Positions 48,602 through 56,420 of a stretch of 64,000 nt of DNA are shown in pieces. Numbering within the stretch: the stretch's first letter is position 1; each line of letters starts with the position of its first letter. The stretch is taken from NCBI RefSeq assembly GCF_019083965.1, contig NZ_JAHRCY010000017.1, positions 62,001 through 126,000 of the forward strand. The letters run 5' to 3'. Position numbers and translations under genes: made by a program. Source of the DNA: Catellatospora tritici. Lineage in GTDB: Bacteria; Actinomycetota; Actinomycetes; Mycobacteriales; Micromonosporaceae. The notes under the pieces were generated by a model. The model did not search any database. It was given only the letters and a program-made list of their open reading frames with translations, and was not told where the DNA came from.

Positions 48602-48996
48602 CGCCACCCCGACCAGCGATCGTCGCCGCGGTTGCCGTACATGAGGGCCGCGTCCTGCTCGTACGCCGCCGCATCGCGGAAGGCACGCTGTCGTGGCAGT
48701 TCCCCGCAGGAGAGCGCGAGCAGGGCGAGACGGCAGAGCACACTGCCGTCCGCGAAACGGCCGAGGAAGTCGGCCTGCACGTGCGGCCTGTTTCTGTCAT
48801 CGGTGAACGGGACCATCCGGTGACAGGGCGGCACATGATCTACATCGGCTGTGAGGCGGACAGCGCTGACGCGACTGTCGTCGACATTGAGGAGCTGGCC
48901 GAGCTGGCGTGGTGCGATCAAGCCGCGCTGGCCGAGAAGATCCCCTCCGGACTTTTCGAGCCGGTCGCCGCGTACCTGGGTGAACATCTGGGTTAG
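48598..48996 (+). CDS. Nudix hydrolase (intact box)
   Basis: 132 residues from GTG 48598 behind GGAGGAA. The Nudix box at 38-60 is complete (GEREQGETAEHTAVRETAEE). It cleaves nucleoside diphosphates linked to another moiety. Last gene of the cluster, co-translated with the HTH-Nudix regulator, whose degenerate domain may sense the substrate of this enzyme. Confidence 0.88.
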   Translation: MTPPRPAIVAAVAVHEGRVLLVRRRIAEGTLSWQFPAGEREQGETAEHTAVRETAEEVGLHVRPVSVIGERDHPVTGRHMIYIGCEADSADATVVDIEELAELAWCDQAALAEKIPSGLFEPVAAYLGEHLG

Positions 48997-49100
48997 TGCG
49001 GCACCCGAGCGACCACGCCACGCGGCCACGGGGCTGAGCGATCAGGAGATCGTTGTCGAGCAAGGAGCCTTGAGGCCGCCATCGCCGGGCTCGGGCTTCG

Positions 49101-49616
49101 CTATCCGTCCTCGTGTGCTTCCCGGTGGAAGCCTGTACGCAGAATATGATCTGGGAAGGCGAGCCTGACCGCCTCGCGTGGCGTCGTAGCCTCGCGTAGG
49201 CCAGGCACATCGATGATTCGATCAATACCCTCTGAGATCAACTGTTCGTCGGTCGCTTGCTCTGCCATGATCTCGGCATACCTAGTCACGACGTCTGCCG
49301 GAATTACCTTCGCCCTGCCTGCGTTCTGGGCTAATACCGTCGCCAGGTCAGCGGTGAACCGGGCAACCCATACCGGGTTGCCGATCCTCGCGGACCAGGC
49401 GATCATCCTGAGCCGGGCCTGGCTCGTCACGTTGGTTGCGTCTACCACTGCGGGCAGCCCCAGCAATAGGCGCTGTTGCACCAGCTCGTCCATTTGCTCG
49501 AATACCGCCGGATCGGCGAGGTCGTCGCTGACGTCGGTGCCGAACATGGCGGCCTTGATCGCTCCCGATCGGCGATCAGCTGGCGTAGCAGCGTCCCATC
49601 CTGCATCGTGACTCAC
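49101..49616 (-). pseudogene. P-loop kinase-like protein lacking its N-terminus
   Basis: 171 residues with a lone GTG start and an in-frame stop just upstream. It contains the middle and C-terminal part of polynucleotide-kinase-like proteins (AVVDATNVTSQARLRMIAWS, ARFTADLATVLAQNAGR), but no Walker A. The missing part should precede VDATN by about 60 residues. Therefore probably a truncated remnant, although it may be expressed. Confidence 0.6.
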
Positions 49617-49763
49617 CTGCGCCTATCCGACGAATGACCTCGACCGCGGTCCCGGTGCCGCCGACTGGACGTTGACAGCGATAGACACATTATTCACATC
49701 GCTGGATCAATACGGGGGCACCCCGTACCGCGAATGGACAAAGCAGAAAAGGGCCGGATGCGC

Positions 49764-49795
49764 GTGGTGGTGGTGGGCGAACCCACCACCACCAC
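49764..49795. terminator. Perfect 14-bp hairpin downstream of the minus-strand block
   Basis: GTGGTGGTGGTGGG (49764-49777) pairs with CCCACCACCACCAC around a CGAA loop. It is 14 nt past the stop of the gene at 49809, hence likely its terminator. A second hairpin (TACGGGG-GCA-CCCCGTA, 49711-49727) lies near. Nothing else seen in the 49617-49808 gap. Confidence 0.75.
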
Positions 49796-49808
49796 CACTA
49801 CGGCCTAC

Positions 49809-51113
49809 CTACTCGCTGCTTGTTCCCGGTGTGCGGTCGTCATCGGTGCGGCGGCCGAGGATGCGCACGGTGGTGCTGAGTTTGATGGGCAGGTCTTCGT
49901 CGCCTTTCAGGAACGGTTGGATTTCGATCTTTTGTCGGAGGCTGCGGCCGGGGCCGTACGCCTGGTTGCGCTCGTGTCCGCTGACCCAGAACCGGTGAGT
50001 CGGTTTGGCGCGGGTCCGTCCGGCAGCCGGTTCCGCGTGCCGTGCGGGCTCGGCGGAGCGTGGCTGGATCTGTACGACCCTGATGTCCGGGGCGGGTCGC
50101 TTGGCCCGTGCGTACGCCTTGGCGGTGGACTTGTCGGGCTTTGCGGCGACGGTCTCGGTCATGCGTTGGTGGATGAACAGCCACGTGGTGGCCAGCGGGC
50201 CGAGCGGGTGGTCTCCGTCGATGCCGGTACCGCGGGCGATGTACTCGGCGTGGATGGGTACGAGCCAACCGATCTCGTGCCGGACGCTCTGCATCAGGTC
50301 TTGATCGACGCCCGCGCCGGCCCCGACACTCCGGTACCCGATGAAGTGCCAACCGTCCGCTTGCGGCGTCCAGGAGACGGCGGCGAGCTGGCTGCTGTGG
50401 CCGACCGGTTCGGGCCACACGAGGAGTCCGGCCTCGGACGGCGCGAGCTCGTCGTTGATCCACGCGGTGGGCTGGTTGGCGGTGAGGGCCTGGACCTGGG
50501 CGGTGTACTCGTGGTTGATCCAGTACATCGGGATCAGGTCCAGCCGCGCGGCCAGAGCTTGGCGCTGGTCGGTGTTGTTGATGGGTGTGGGCAGGTTGGC
50601 CGGGCCGCGTAGCAGGCCGGTCAGCCGGTCGCGGATCTTCGGCAGCATCTCGGCGGTGAGCCGGGCCGGTGGCCACGGTGTGGTGGTGAGCAGGGTCCGT
50701 TCGTTACGGCTCAGGACGATGCCTCGGTGTAGCAGGCGTAAGACGGCGTAGTCGGGGCTGTCGGGGTGCCAGCGCATGCGGCCAGCGCAGCGCGCGGTCA
50801 GGCCATCGGAGTCGTCGGCTTCGATGAACTGTGCGCATCGCAGGCAGACATGCCACTGCTCGTTGTAGGTCTCGATGGGGCCGTCGATGGAGGTGCCGAT
50901 CTGGAGGCGGGAGGTGTGGTAGTTCCAGACCGGTGGTGCTCCGGTGCAGGTGTGGCAGGCATTGCGTACCGACTTCAGGAGGCTGGCGTTGACCGGCCTG
51001 GGCTGGTGGTCGCTCTCGGTGACGGCGTGCCGGTAGATGATCGTGTCGTCGTGCTGATCGGCTGTGAGCGCGTCGCGGCAGGTGGCGCAGGCAATGAGGG
51101 TGGCGAGGTTCAT
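49809..51113 (-). CDS. Unknown protein with zinc-finger-like N-terminus
   Basis: 434 residues from ATG 51113, which overlaps the GGDEF gene stop by 4 nt (the longer frame is rejected). The N-terminus has CxxC pairs (IACATCRDAL, NACHTCTGAP, HVCLRCAQF and a following Cys) of zinc-binding type. The rest is helical then a strand-rich region (LLVWPEPVGHSSQLAAVSW) and a basic tail. No family recognised; likely a backbone protein of the element. The tail carries the repeat-like EPARHAEPAAGRTRAKP. Confidence 0.7.
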   Translation of the reverse strand: MNLATLIACATCRDALTADQHDDTIIYRHAVTESDHQPRPVNASLLKSVRNACHTCTGAPPVWNYHTSRLQIGTSIDGPIETYNEQWHVCLRCAQFIEADDSDGLTARCAGRMRWHPDSPDYAVLRLLHRGIVLSRNERTLLTTTPWPPARLTAEMLPKIRDRLTGLLRGPANLPTPINNTDQRQALAARLDLIPMYWINHEYTAQVQALTANQPTAWINDELAPSEAGLLVWPEPVGHSSQLAAVSWTPQADGWHFIGYRSVGAGAGVDQDLMQSVRHEIGWLVPIHAEYIARGTGIDGDHPLGPLATTWLFIHQRMTETVAAKPDKSTAKAYARAKRPAPDIRVVQIQPRSAEPARHAEPAAGRTRAKPTHRFWVSGHERNQAYGPGRSLRQKIEIQPFLKGDEDLPIKLSTTVRILGRRTDDDRTPGTSSE

Positions 51114-51838
51114 GCCGCTTCCGCCTCGCTGTGCTGGTGGTGCAGGTCGCGCAGGCGAGGTCCGCGGCGGGTGTCGCTGGCGGGCATGGTCATGCCGGGG
51201 GTGTAGAGGGTGTGCTGGTTCCGGCCGCTGCGCTTGGCGTGGTACATGGCGATGTCGGCGCGGTGCAGGGCGACGTCCTCGAACGGGTCGCTGCTGTCGA
51301 CCACGGCGAGGCCGATGCTGGCGGTGAGGGCGACGACGACCGGGCCGGTGTCGGCCTGGATCTTGACCGGCGTCGCGATGGCGGCGAGCAGCGCGTCGGC
51401 GATCTGGGCGATGCCGCGCTGGCGAACGGGGAACAGGGCGGCGTACTCGTCGCCGGAGTGCCGGGCGACGTCGCCGCCGAAGAAGGCGGCGATGGGCGTG
51501 AGCCGTTTGGCGATCTCGATCAGCACCTCGTCGCCAACGCCGTGACCGTGCTCGTCGTTGATCTCCTTGAACCCGTCCAGGTCGATCAGGATGGCCACGA
51601 CCGGCTGGGCCGGGTGGGCGGCGGCGAAGGCGGCGTGCGCGGTGCGTAGGCCGTGCCGGTTGTAGATGCCGGTCAGCGGATCGTGGGCGAGCTGCCAGGC
51701 GGCATCGGCCAGCTGGTCGCGCAGCTGCGCGACGATCGGCCAAGCGGCCAGTTGGCCCAGGCCGTAGCCGATGCAGGCTCCGGTAAGGAGGATGATCGCC
51801 GTGTAGATGCTGGCGATCACCGGGGGTGTGGTGAACAC
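51110..51838 (-). CDS. Membrane GGDEF-domain protein
   Basis: 242 residues from GTG 51838, chosen because GGAGAA lies 6 nt upstream. One membrane helix (about residues 9-32) is followed by a GGDEF domain: HDPLTGIYNRHGL, ILIDLDGFKEINDEHGHGVG, and the signature HSGDEYAALF, where SGDEY stands in for GGDEF, a variant often still active. Such proteins make cyclic-di-GMP. A GGDEF gene on a conjugative element is unusual. Translationally coupled to the next gene. Confidence 0.88.
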   Translation of the reverse strand: MFTTPPVIASIYTAIILLTGACIGYGLGQLAAWPIVAQLRDQLADAAWQLAHDPLTGIYNRHGLRTAHAAFAAAHPAQPVVAILIDLDGFKEINDEHGHGVGDEVLIEIAKRLTPIAAFFGGDVARHSGDEYAALFPVRQRGIAQIADALLAAIATPVKIQADTGPVVVALTASIGLAVVDSSDPFEDVALHRADIAMYHAKRSGRNQHTLYTPGMTMPASDTRRGPRLRDLHHQHSEAEAA

Positions 51839-51842
51839 TGGA

Positions 51843-51864
51843 TTCTCCAATTCAGGTTGGAGAA
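51843..51864 (-). promoter_or_regulatory. Hairpin covering the ribosome site of the GGDEF gene
   Basis: TTCTCCAA (51843-51850) and TTGGAGAA (51857-51864) form a perfect 8-bp stem with a 6-nt loop. On the minus strand the second arm is the ribosome site GGAGAA. The outer pair CCCGGGACGC/GCGTCCCGGG (about 51867-51901) could form a larger stem upstream. Translation may be controlled by RNA folding. Confidence 0.55.
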
Positions 51865-51916
51865 CCCGGGACGCGAACGTTGTCTAGGCGGTGCGTCCCG
51901 GGTCCTGGATGCGAAG

Positions 51917-51944
51917 ACGGCCCGCCATGTGGCGGGCCGTTTTT
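51917..51944 (+). terminator. Intrinsic terminator with T5 tail
   Basis: ACGGCCCGCC (51917-51926), ATGT, GGCGGGCCGT (51931-51940) followed by TTTTT on the plus strand. The flanking genes are on the minus strand, so it either ends plus-strand (antisense) transcripts or works in both directions. Confidence 0.75.
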
Positions 51945-52000
51945 CGTGCTTCTGCCGCCCATCGATCGGGCAGCGTTGCGGGTGATGCGGTTCGGGAAGG

Positions 52001-52618
52001 TCAGCTCGGCGTGGCCGGCGTGGTGGAGCCGTCCAAGCTCCAGACGGCGCCGACGCGGGCCGGGTACCGTCCCGTGCTGGACCCGCCGCCGGAGTGCGGC
52101 GAGCGGTAGGGGTCGTCGGTGCGAGGCCACCGGCCGCGCACCTCGTTGGGTTCTCGACCAGCGCCTGGTAGCCGGTGCTCATACCGTTCGCTGATCACCT
52201 GGACGTAGTCCACGTCCGAGGCGTGCGCCACGTATAGGCCGTTGCGGATGGTGCCGCCGAGCCGGTCGCAGCAGGCCACGGCGACCGGGTACCAGCCGTT
52301 GACGAACAGGCTGACCAGGTGACCGCAGGACAGCGACACCAGGAACACGCACAGCCGGTGCAGCTGCCAGCCGTTCGGCGAGGCCGGTTCGGCGGGGCCG
52401 GAACCGTTGCCGTGGCCGGGTTGCGCGCACGGGGCGCAGATCGGCCCCTGGTCGGGGTCGTATCCGGCGTCGCAGCCTTCGCAGACGATCAACAGACACG
52501 AACGGCACTCTCCGGAGGCGGTGGTCCGCAGGTCGGTGCCGCAGAATCCGCACGGGCCGCTCATGCAGGCGTCGTCGTGGTGGCCTGGCCGATGCCGCTG
52601 GCAGGGATGTCTACTCAT
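52001..52618 (-). CDS. Cys-rich zinc-ribbon-like protein
   Basis: 205 residues from ATG 52618, overlapping the preceding gene by 8 nt (a second start, MSGPCGF, is possible). The N-terminal half has CxxC pairs (CGFC, CRSC, CEGC, CAPC) of two zinc ribbons. A hydrophobic stretch (LHRLCVFLVSLSCGHLVSLF) follows and the tail is disordered. Unknown function; part of the element backbone. Confidence 0.65.
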   Translation of the reverse strand: MSRHPCQRHRPGHHDDACMSGPCGFCGTDLRTTASGECRSCLLIVCEGCDAGYDPDQGPICAPCAQPGHGNGSGPAEPASPNGWQLHRLCVFLVSLSCGHLVSLFVNGWYPVAVACCDRLGGTIRNGLYVAHASDVDYVQVISERYEHRLPGAGREPNEVRGRWPRTDDPYRSPHSGGGSSTGRYPARVGAVWSLDGSTTPATPS

Positions 52619-53030
52619 CGCCGACGCCTCGGTTGTGGCGGTAGACGGCCTCAGCGGTCAGCGGCTTGCCGGTCGGTGCGGCCGGGGCGGTGATCTGCCG
52701 CCAGCCGATGAACTCGCACGCCAGCCACGTCGTGTGACCTTCGGTGGTGACGGCGAGGACATCGCCGACCGACAGCGACCGGCGTCGCATGAGCCGGTAG
52801 ACGCTGGCGATGAGGAAGTCGGCCTCGCCCTGCGGCGTGCCGCGGCCGGACTCCAGCATGTCGAGGTCGGCGTTGAACACGTGCCAGGCCCAGTCGGCGA
52901 TCTGGAGCGGGTCGGTGCCGGTGGGCCAGTGCCGCCGGTGGGAGATCACCTGCTGGAGCTGGTGGCCGTCCTCGTACGGGAAGAACCGCGACTCGGTGTT
53001 GTGGTACACGGCGATCACGTGCAGGGTCAT
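52611..53030 (-). CDS. Element-encoded protein of unknown function
   Basis: 139 residues from ATG 53030 (overlaps the upstream gene by 4 nt). The N-terminus (MTLHVIAVYHNTESRFFPYE) looks like a beta strand followed by an acidic loop, with ADWAWHVFNADLDML in the middle and VGDVLAVTT, CEFIGWRQI later. Not recognised. Tightly coupled to both neighbours. Confidence 0.65.
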   Translation of the reverse strand: MTLHVIAVYHNTESRFFPYEDGHQLQQVISHRRHWPTGTDPLQIADWAWHVFNADLDMLESGRGTPQGEADFLIASVYRLMRRRSLSVGDVLAVTTEGHTTWLACEFIGWRQITAPAAPTGKPLTAEAVYRHNRGVGDE

Positions 53031-53581
53031 GATGCGGCCTCCCCCGACGTGGCGGTGATGGGCCGGACCCGCAGCAGCTGCTCAGGCAGGATCAGCGCGG
53101 CGAGCTGCTTTGTGCGCGGGTGCATGTAGGGCCGGTAGCTGCTCGCCCAGGCCAGACTCCACCGCTGTGCCGGTTGGCCGAGCCGGGACTCGGTGGTGGG
53201 GTCGCCGTGGAACGCGAGGTCGAGTGCGGCCAGGTGTGCGGCGGTCGGGGTGTGCTGGTGGTGGCTCATCCGCCCGGCCAGCATCGGACAGGCGCTCGCC
53301 GAGTAGGCGGCGCATTCGGGGTGCATGCCCGGCTCGTGGCTGGTCAGCTCGGCCAGGTCGGTGTCGCGCATCGCGAACACGATCCGGTTGCCCAGGCCGG
53401 TGCCGCAGGTCTGGCACAGCTTCTCGGTGAACGCCGTGGTCTGGCGGGCGTAGTCGATGGCACCGAAGCGCCAGCGCCCGTCGGGCATGGCCAGGGTGGT
53501 GTAGGGGACGACGAGTCCGCCCACGGTGGGGCGGTGCAGGAGCCGGGGCGGGATGCCGGAGCTCGGGTCGTTGGTGTGCAA
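53027..53581 (-). CDS. Element-encoded protein with CxxC motif
   Basis: 184 residues from TTG 53581, directly after GGGAGAATCCG; the same leader and start are used at 54376. Cys in KLCQTCGTGLG and two later Cys (PECAAY, ASACPML) may bind zinc. No family. It heads the 53.6 to 49.8 kb minus-strand run behind the 67-bp leader repeat. Confidence 0.65.
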   Translation of the reverse strand: MHTNDPSSGIPPRLLHRPTVGGLVVPYTTLAMPDGRWRFGAIDYARQTTAFTEKLCQTCGTGLGNRIVFAMRDTDLAELTSHEPGMHPECAAYSASACPMLAGRMSHHQHTPTAAHLAALDLAFHGDPTTESRLGQPAQRWSLAWASSYRPYMHPRTKQLAALILPEQLLRVRPITATSGEAAS

Positions 53582-53610
53582 CGGATTCTCCCTCAATGGG
53601 TGGGTGGGAA

Positions 53611-53677
53611 TCCGGGCACGGCTGTCGGCCGTGCCCGGAAGGTGCGCGGGTTCGCGCGGTCGGCCGGGCGACGGCCG
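53611..53677 (-). repeat. 67-bp leader repeat, copy 1
   Basis: Identical to 54403-54469. It contains the 12-bp hairpin TCCGGGCACGGC/GCCGTGCCCGGA (53611-53622 with 53628-53639). Read on the minus strand the hairpin ends about 30 nt before the TTG start of 53581, and both copies lead to the same AGGGAGAATCCGTTG start region. Confidence 0.9.
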
Positions 53678-53735
53678 GAATTTCGGTGCGGGTGCTACGC
53701 GGCGCGCAGCGGGATCAGGTCAGCGACGCTGGGAT

Positions 53736-54047
53736 TCAGTCGTCGGTGCTGGGCTGAAGGTCGATTGCTCTGGGCTCGGCGTGCAGCCAGATCCGCGGTG
53801 TCGTGATCCGATCGAGTTGTGCGCGCATGCCGCGCCGGATCTCGTCGGTGAGGTCGATGCTGACGTGGCCGGCGGTCCAGGGCGGCAGGAAGCTGATCTC
53901 GACTGGTAGCCCGTTGAGGGTGGCGGTGAACGTGCTCTTCCAACCCCACGGGCGCAGATGTGCGCGCACGTCGGTGGCCGCAACCAGCAGGTTGAGCAGG
54001 TTGTCGAGGTCGCGGCGCGCGAAGATGCCGTCGAACATGTTCAGCAT
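53736..54047 (-). CDS. Small protein of unknown function
   Basis: 103 residues from ATG 54047 (GTG 54053 is an alternative with GGGAG closer). Strand-rich with a leucine-rich N-terminus (RRDLDNLLNLLVAATDV) and a DIRRGMRAQLDRITTPRIWL helix. Overlaps the upstream stop (TGATG). Not recognised. Confidence 0.65.
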   Translation of the reverse strand: MLNMFDGIFARRDLDNLLNLLVAATDVRAHLRPWGWKSTFTATLNGLPVEISFLPPWTAGHVSIDLTDEIRRGMRAQLDRITTPRIWLHAEPRAIDLQPSTDD

Positions 54048-54376
54048 CAGCACGGGGCGCTCCCGTCGTGGCTGCTCGGGTGCTGATCGAGTGGCCCGTG
54101 GGCTCCCTGGGTGCAGGCCCAGCGGGAGTAGCGCGCCTCGAAGAGGTAGGTCCCCGCGTGGGGTGACTTGTAGAGCTTGTCGTCGCTGCCGTGGAGCATG
54201 GGCGATTGTTCGGCACGCTGCTTGCGATCGGCCTGGTACAGACTGCAGGCTTCGCACGATGGGCCTTCGTGTCTCGGCTCGACGTCGTTGATCTGGCGCA
54301 TGGCGAACGGCAGTCGCCAGCCGATGTTCGCCTGTCCATCGAGCTGGGCCTGCGGGCCGGGGCTGTGTCGTTCCAA
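54047..54376 (-). CDS. Small basic protein with CxxC motif
   Basis: 109 residues from TTG 54376, after GGGAGAATCCG. Contains CEACSLYQ and a C-terminal Cys (WACTQG, SAPC). Family unknown. Second user of the identical leader, hence co-regulated with 53581. Confidence 0.6.
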   Translation of the reverse strand: MERHSPGPQAQLDGQANIGWRLPFAMRQINDVEPRHEGPSCEACSLYQADRKQRAEQSPMLHGSDDKLYKSPHAGTYLFEARYSRWACTQGAHGPLDQHPSSHDGSAPC

Positions 54377-54402
54377 CGGATTCTCCCTGGTGGTGGGTGG
54401 GG

Positions 54403-54469
54403 TCCGGGCACGGCTGTCGGCCGTGCCCGGAAGGTGCGCGGGTTCGCGCGGTCGGCCGGGCGACGGCCG
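54403..54469 (-). repeat. 67-bp leader repeat, copy 2
   Basis: Identical over 67 nt to 53611-53677, with the same hairpin, upstream of the TTG start at 54376. The gap between this repeat and 54545 holds nothing else. Confidence 0.9.
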
Positions 54470-54544
54470 TTGGTGGTGCTGGTGTGGTGTCTCGTGCTCA
54501 GGTGAGGTGCCTGCTGGCGGCGTGGCGCTGTGGGCGTGCCGCCA

Positions 54545-55336
54545 TCAGCGTCGGTGGCAGATGCTCCAGGTCCACTGGTAGGCACCGGCCGCGTAGAGCC
54601 CTTCGGCGTCGGGGTAGCAGCGGTCGATCTCCAGGACGCGTTCGTCGCTGAGGCTGTGCTGCTGCCAGGAGATGACGGCCACCTCGCCGTCGAAGCGCAT
54701 GCTGGGGAACTCGCCGGGCATGCTCGCCGGGTGGCTGTTCAGCTCGCCGAGGTCGGCGATCATCTCGGCGACTGTGTCTCGGGTGAACCGGGGCAGCACA
54801 CCGTCCGCGCCCTTGTAGCCTTCGGCGATCACCGCTTGGTAGCTCAGGTCTTCCAGGGTCGGGGCGGCGACCTCGGCCGTGACCCAGGTGGCGTCGGCCG
54901 GGACGATCTCGTTGCGGTGGTCGGCGGTGCCGCAGGCGAACGGCCGCGTGGTGGCGATCCAGAACCAGTGGTGCTTCTTCTTGACCCCCCACCGGATGGT
55001 GTCGATCAGGGGACGGGTCGCGTTGGCTCGGCGGCGCACCTTGAGCAGGAGGAGATCGTGCTGGGGGTTAGCGTGGTCGTGGGTGCCGCTGGTGCCCGAG
55101 ACGGGGTGCTGCCAGGTGAGGGCGTGGGCGCGGTGGGGCTGGCCGGTCTTGTCGTACCAGCCGGGCCAGCCGTTGGACCGCAGCGTTTCGCTGCCGGTCT
55201 CGTCCTGCTCCCAGATCAGCGCTGATACGCCGCTGGGTGCACGCAGCAGGTGGGTGGGGGTGTTGACGGTCGGTGTGTGGACGGCGTGTTCGGCTAGGGG
55301 GCTGACGTCGGCCAGCCGCCACCAGATCTTCGACAT
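54545..55336 (-). CDS. Element-encoded protein of unknown function
   Basis: 263 residues from ATG 55336, with AGGAG upstream; the longer frame has none. Strand-rich N-terminal region (KIWWRLADVSPL, GVSALIWEQDE), a KKKHHWFWIATTRPF segment and a C-terminal half with acidic residues (VAEMIADLGELNSHP). No recognised family. Confidence 0.65.
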   Translation of the reverse strand: MSKIWWRLADVSPLAEHAVHTPTVNTPTHLLRAPSGVSALIWEQDETGSETLRSNGWPGWYDKTGQPHRAHALTWQHPVSGTSGTHDHANPQHDLLLLKVRRRANATRPLIDTIRWGVKKKHHWFWIATTRPFACGTADHRNEIVPADATWVTAEVAAPTLEDLSYQAVIAEGYKGADGVLPRFTRDTVAEMIADLGELNSHPASMPGEFPSMRFDGEVAVISWQQHSLSDERVLEIDRCYPDAEGLYAAGAYQWTWSICHRR

Positions 55337-55358
55337 GGGGACTCCTGTGATCGTCGGG

Positions 55359-55580
55359 TCAGGGAAGGTGCACGATGTGGGTCTTGTCGTCCAGGTCCAG
55401 GACGTGCACGGTGCCGTCCGGGCGGGCGAAGGCCAGCAGGGTCGCGGCGAGCCGCAGCGCGCCATTGATGGCGTCGGTCTTGTTGTCGCCGGACGCGGCC
55501 ATGAGCGCGTCGATGCTGCGGCTGGTGCGGGCGGTGGCGTTGAAGGTGGTGCGGGTCAACCCGTTGTCGAGTTCGGCCAT
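55359..55580 (-). CDS. Ribbon-helix-helix-like small protein
   Basis: 73 residues from ATG 55580 (TGGAGAT upstream). The first 50 residues fit a ribbon-helix-helix DNA-binding fold: a TRTTFNATA strand, then SRSIDALMAASGDNKTDAIN helices with a polar turn. A C-terminal strand pair follows (GTVHVLDLDDKTHIV). It may be a regulator of the element. Confidence 0.65.
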   Translation of the reverse strand: MAELDNGLTRTTFNATARTSRSIDALMAASGDNKTDAINGALRLAATLLAFARPDGTVHVLDLDDKTHIVHLP

Positions 55581-55600
55581 CGGGATCTCCAGGACAGGTA

Positions 55601-55633
55601 GAAGGCGCGCGTCCGCTGCGGGCGCGCGCCTTC
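55601..55633 (-). terminator. Hairpin upstream of the RHH-like gene
   Basis: GAAGGCGCGCG (55601-55611) pairs with CGCGCGCCTTC (55623-55633), loop 11 nt. It lies about 20 nt upstream of the start of the 55580 gene and 14 nt past the stop of the gene at 55648. Confidence 0.65.
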
Positions 55634-55647
55634 GGGGTGGATGGGGG

Positions 55648-56109
55648 TTACTGCGTCAGGCCGCGCAGGGCGAGGTGGGCCTCCTTGAGGTGCCCGGCGC
55701 TGATCTCGCCGCTGGCGCCGGCCTGGCTGAGGCTGTTGGTCAGTTCCTTCGTCGCCGCGGCGGGTACGGCGGCCGAGCCCCGGAAGGCGTGGCCGTGCAT
55801 GTGCTCGGCGAGGCGCTGGACGATCTGGGTCAGGTGCGATTGCAGGAGGTTGAGGCCGCCGACCAGCCGGGCCAGATCAGCCAGCTCGTGCTGCCCGCGC
55901 GCGTACGTGAGAACGTCGCCGAGGTGCTCGGCGGCCAGCAGCATCACGTGGGTGGTGGCCACGGTCTTGGCCGGGTTGAAGTAGGACTCGTCACCGAACA
56001 ACTCGGCGACTAGGCCGATGACGGCCTGACCGTCAGGGTGCAGACGGGGTGCGGTGGGCAGCTGGGCGAACCAGTCGCCGTCTGTCAGGTACCAGGTGGG
56101 CTGAAGCAT
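55648..56109 (-). CDS. Element-encoded helical protein of unknown function
   Basis: 153 residues from ATG 56109, GAGGAGG upstream. The N-terminus (TWYLTDGDWFAQLPTAPRLH) is strand-like, the middle is helical and hydrophobic (TTHVMLLAAEHLGDVLTYAR) and the C-terminus helical. No family. A minus-strand terminator lies just upstream. Confidence 0.65.
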   Translation of the reverse strand: MLQPTWYLTDGDWFAQLPTAPRLHPDGQAVIGLVAELFGDESYFNPAKTVATTHVMLLAAEHLGDVLTYARGQHELADLARLVGGLNLLQSHLTQIVQRLAEHMHGHAFRGSAAVPAAATKELTNSLSQAGASGEISAGHLKEAHLALRGLTQ

Positions 56110-56130
56110 TCGTCCTCCTCGGGGACGCGG

Positions 56131-56160
56131 AAAAAGGCGGCCACCGGGTGGTGGCCGCCT
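56131..56160 (-). terminator. Intrinsic terminator/attenuator with U5 tail
   Basis: On the minus strand AGGCGGCCACC pairs with GGTGGCCGCCT (56135-56160) and is followed by TTTTT (56131-56135). It ends about 22 nt upstream of the 56109 start, so it can only attenuate or insulate that gene. 56161-56395 has no supported gene. Confidence 0.8.
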
Positions 56161-56395
56161 GTGTGCGGGATGGGATTACCGCGCCCTGGTCGCGTACGCG
56201 AAGGGCGTCGGTATATGAGTGCCTGATCTGGGTCTGGCGGCGGCGGCCGACCGGGATGCGGTGGGCACGGTGCCGTCGCGGACGACGTCAGATAAAGGGG
56301 CACATGGGAAAGAAGGAGAACCTCTAGGTTAAGCCGTCCGGCGGGTCCGCGAGGCGGGTTGTCAGGTTTGCTTTTCTGACCGGACCTGTCCCGGA

Positions 56396-56420
56396 CCTGA
56401 CAGCCCGCTCGGCTGTCAGG
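56396..56420 (-). terminator. Hairpin at the end of the membrane protein gene
   Basis: CCTGACAGCC (56396-56405) and GGCTGTCAGG (56411-56420), loop CGCTC. It directly follows the stop of the gene at 56421. Both arms also contain the CTGTCAGG/CCTGACAG repeat found at 59.1 and 60.1 kb. Confidence 0.7.
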
